Positions 5,292-5,318 of a DNA stretch of 5,318 nt are shown here, piece by piece. The notes below the pieces were generated by a model. The model was not told the origin of the DNA. It did no database searches and saw nothing but the letters and a program-made list of their open reading frames with translations. The DNA comes from an uncultured Clostridia bacterium (GTDB taxonomy: Bacteria; Bacillota; Clostridia; Oscillospirales; Ruminococcaceae). How positions within the stretch are numbered: the stretch's first letter is position 1; every line of letters starts with the position of its first letter. Made by a program: the position numbers and the translations under genes. The stretch is from assembly GCA_947629275.1 (NCBI GenBank), contig CANRDG010000135.1, forward strand, positions 1-5,318. The letters run 5' to 3'.

Positions 5292-5318
5292 TTATATGGA
5301 AAGTATCTCTTTTTCCTT
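5292..5318 (-). CDS. frr: C-terminal codons of ribosome recycling factor (partial)
   Basis: Reading leftward from the right edge, eight codons give KEKEILSI and then a TAA stop, 18 bases before uppS. Ribosome recycling factors commonly end in a helix of the K-E-K-E-I-(L/M)-x-(hydrophobic) type, and frr directly precedes uppS in many Firmicutes. The call rests on eight residues plus gene order, so it is probable, not certain. The protein splits post-termination ribosomes together with EF-G. Confidence 0.7.
   Translation of the reverse strand, partial: KEKEILSI

Overview
The window looks like a chromosomal segment of a low-to-moderate GC Firmicute, probably a Clostridia member of the Ruminococcus/Oscillospiraceae type. 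This is inferred from the frr-uppS-cdsA gene order, the A+G-rich Shine-Dalgarno sites, the U-tract hairpin terminators and the style of the intergenic repeats. No marker in the window fixes the species.

Layout, left to right. (1) Positions 1-153 are the 3' end of a cell-wall hydrolase or endolysin-like gene that ends in a CW_7 (Cpl-7-type) wall-binding repeat, closed by a strong terminator at 162-197. (2) Positions 198-1058 hold no credible gene. About 390 bases of this (388-775) are densely folded: a 12-bp perfect hairpin, two three-way-junction elements with the same linker lengths, a second shorter hairpin pair that is a diverged copy of the first unit, and a U-tract terminator. (3) A clean promoter at 982-1010 (TTGACC, 17-bp spacer, TATAAT) drives a two-gene operon at 1059-3614. 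Both genes encode FtsX/MacB-topology membrane proteins (one TM, a large extracytoplasmic domain, three TMs). No ABC ATPase gene lies beside them. (4) A bidirectional terminator at 3619-3659 separates this operon from a convergent minus-strand housekeeping operon. (5) On the minus strand, read from the right edge, are the last codons of a probable frr (ribosome recycling factor), then uppS (undecaprenyl diphosphate synthase), then cdsA (phosphatidate cytidylyltransferase).

The minus-strand operon joins translation recycling to two membrane-envelope steps: making the C55 lipid carrier for peptidoglycan, and making CDP-diacylglycerol for phospholipids. The permease pair is probably an envelope-facing complex of unknown substrate; it would need an ATPase encoded elsewhere if it is a true transporter or mechanotransducer.

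The most unusual part is the structured intergenic block at 388-715. It shows internal duplication with conserved architecture (junction linkers of 1, 0 and 2 nt in both three-way junctions) and looks like a composite dispersed repeat or an undescribed structured RNA.
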